Below, in pieces: positions 62,041 through 64,000 of a stretch of 64,000 bases of DNA. How positions within the stretch are numbered: position 1 is the first letter of the stretch; each line of letters opens with the position of its first letter. Source of the DNA: Musa acuminata AAA Group (Eukaryota; Streptophyta; Magnoliopsida; Zingiberales; Musaceae); contig NC_088342.1 in NCBI RefSeq assembly GCF_036884655.1, forward strand, positions 13,020,001 through 13,084,000, given 5' to 3'. The notes under the pieces were generated by a model that made no database searches, was not told the origin of the DNA, and saw nothing but the letters and a program-made list of their open reading frames with translations. The position numbers and the translations under genes are program-made.

Positions 62041-64000
62041 GTTATCTTCAGAGTTCTCATCGAACAAGAAAAGGAGGCGGACAACCAGTGGACAGAACAA
62101 GGTGAAGAAAGGAGGGAAAAGATCAAAAGGTTCACATCTCGATGTTGACAGTGGCCTTCTTGCTAGAGTCAGGTGGTTTAGAGTTATATATTAGATGAAT
62201 TTCAAACCATAAAGAATCACAGAACTCAAGTTTATGCTCAACACAAGTTTTAACCAAGATGATGCATTGACGCAAAAATATATCGTCAAAAAAACCTTTT
62301 CCTTTCCAGGAGCAAATTTGGCTTATTGGGATACTTCACAGAAGCAGTTAACCATAGAGCGTAAAAAAGTATATAGGCTTTTGTACCATCAAGAGTTGTT
62401 TACATAATTCTGTTGTACTCTAAATCAAGTTTCGTTTAATTTTTGGGAACGATATTACAATATTTTTGTGCTAATTGTTCTTTAAGTTGAACATGTGTGC
62501 ACAATCAAGTCATCATTCTGTTTTCTGTTATTCTGTGAAGCATCTCTTTTGCCATTTTACAGTGGTAAAATTGCCTTAATAGTTGTGTTTTGTAGTTTTT
62601 CCTTTAATGTAAACCATGTTTTTCTTTCGTAGCCTTCTTTTTCCCTTTTTTTTTTTTTTTTTTATAAGCCTTTTAAATTTTCAATAAAATGAGTGTGGAT
62701 GATATTTTACCTTTTCGTCGCCCTGAAAGAATAAAAATAGGTTATCTAAGTATATTATTTTGTGTTGGACCACTGTGTCTTTTCGATATTGACCTGCTGC
62801 CAACTGTTTCTGGCAGGCACACTTATTGACGGGGAGCAGATTCTTAAGTTACCTCCAAAATCAATTTGCCTGAAAAAGATAGATTTTTCTCAGGAGGAAT
62901 GAGAATTTTATTTAAATCCGGAGGTGGATTCATGCCAACAGTTCAAGGTGTTTACCATATAGAAAGTTCGGCTATTGTCATGTTTACTCAATAGGAAAAA
63001 GTTATTTTCCGGACTATATACTGTTGAGGTTTCAGTAAAAGAGAATATGATTTGCTTTTGATGGTCGGGCTATAATATGCCAACTTTAAATTTGTAGACA
63101 AACAAGATAGCTTTCTGCTGCGTTTTATATATTTTGAGTGCATTTGCATTAAGTAATGAAAAAAAAATGGTGTGTTGGTTGGTCCTCTTTTCACGTGTGA
63201 GCTGAAAATAAAATGTTTCTGTTCTGCTAAGTTTAGTTTTGAACCTGACAGTGAGAAAAGTTAAAAGTGAATATATCCCAAAAAAACATCAGGTCACACA
63301 CATAATTGACTTGTATCAGTAATGTACTATGAAAATAAATTTGTCCTAATTTAAATCACAAGGACATCGTTAAGTTCTATTAGTAAACATTTACAAATGC
63401 TAGGTAAACTGTACATGCACAAGTTGTGCATGCTTCCATTTTTTAACAAAATGTAAAATCCAGTTATTTGTTCCTGTTTCATTGTAATTTGATTTTGGTT
63501 CTTGGCTTATTGAATATTATTTCTCAAGCACCTGTATTTTTCCTACATAATTGTAACATGCTAAATAGCAGATACTGTCTTGTATCCTATAATTTTTAAT
63601 GTTGTTTAGACTTTAGAGCGGGATAACAATCCTAAATCATACTAGACTGGTTTAAAATTTAATTATAACATATTTTGATTCTTCAACAACCATGAAAGGG
63701 GAATCTCCTTCTTGTTTCCTTGGTCATGCATCAAATGCCCTTTGGAATCCAAATCCAAGTAATTTTAAGTGTAGAATTTTTACATGGTTAAAAAAGTTTT
63801 GACAGGTCTTTGTAGTTAATTTGAATACATACACACACTGATGAAACTGGAAGCAAATGATTGTTTGACTGCTTTGGGCCTGTAGATTTGTTGAACTTTT
63901 AAGAAATTGACTTAGTTAGAGTCATTATAAAAGCCACAATTGAAGGATGCTGTTTTATAGGTCATATTTTATTTTCTTAAAATTGGAAAGTTTTTTTTGG
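62041..64000 (+). pseudogene. Broken third copy of the SNF2-RING gene (partial, runs off the window)
   Basis: 62041..62230 aligns with exon 5 of copy 1 (21146..21333) and 62231..64000 with intron 5 to intron 6 (24287..about 25987), at roughly 90 percent identity by eye. The joint at 62230/62231 removes about 2.95 kb of the parental sequence, including the SGTP motif. Further damage: a 2-base insertion just before the DEAQ box, a change of DEAQ to DEFQ, and a CGA-to-TGA stop (62900..62902) in the exon-6 equivalent (62817..62947), which otherwise keeps its 131-bp length and both splice sites. It is on the same strand as the intact copies and is clearly older than the 27-kb duplication. It cannot encode a helicase. 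The retained introns show that it arose from DNA, not by retroposition. Confidence 0.85.

Overview
The window is nuclear DNA from a flowering plant. The evidence is long AT-rich introns with GT..AG borders, plant SIRE/Maximus-type Copia, hAT, TRIM and LARD-like transposable elements, and a plant-type tRNA-Phe. A monocot such as banana/Ensete (Musaceae) is my impression only and is not proven by the sequence.

The main content is one intron-rich gene of the SNF2-RING helicase family (Arabidopsis CHR27/CHR28, also called FRG1/FRG2; yeast Uls1/Ris1-like). I could reconstruct it exon by exon: ten coding exons, 10683..30448, about 1049 aa, every junction in frame. A likely promoter and non-coding first exon lie at about 1..657. 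A 27.4-kb block (4930..32300) that holds all coding exons, but not the promoter or first exon, is repeated head to tail at 32301..59650. The repeat is nearly perfect: I saw three substitutions, a 14-bp repeat-unit change and simple-repeat length changes. The new junction has 3 bp of microhomology (CCA). One breakpoint lies inside an LTR retrotransposon and the other in the intergenic DNA downstream of the gene. The second gene (38026..57792) is therefore complete in coding sequence but has lost its native first exon and promoter. A third, older and broken copy begins at 62041 and runs off the right edge.

Layout: 1..657 promoter and 5'UTR exon; 658..10597 intron 1, with hAT relicts, a minus-strand LARD-like LTR element (2897..7486), a hAT-type MITE (7834..8443) and an exact 180-bp tandem repeat; 10683..30448 gene copy 1, with a deleted Maximus-like Copia element in intron 2 (12883..18115), a 1240-bp hAT deletion derivative in intron 5 (22605..23844) and a TRIM-like element in intron 6 (26038..26421); 31245..32231 a candidate small gene of unknown function; 32301..59650 the second copy of all this, starting inside the LTR element; 59877..59949 tRNA-Phe(GAA); 60296..60889 a two-exon minus-strand gene for a small basic protein of unknown function, whose 177-bp intron contains a 128-bp AT repeat; 61081..62040 no confident gene; 62041..64000 the SNF2 relict.

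Proteins of this SNF2 family in Arabidopsis support RNA-directed DNA methylation and transposon silencing, while the gene body here has itself collected at least seven transposable elements. I found no novel multi-gene system. The strongest item for follow-up is the tandem duplication: either a very recent promoterless gene duplication or an assembly artefact.
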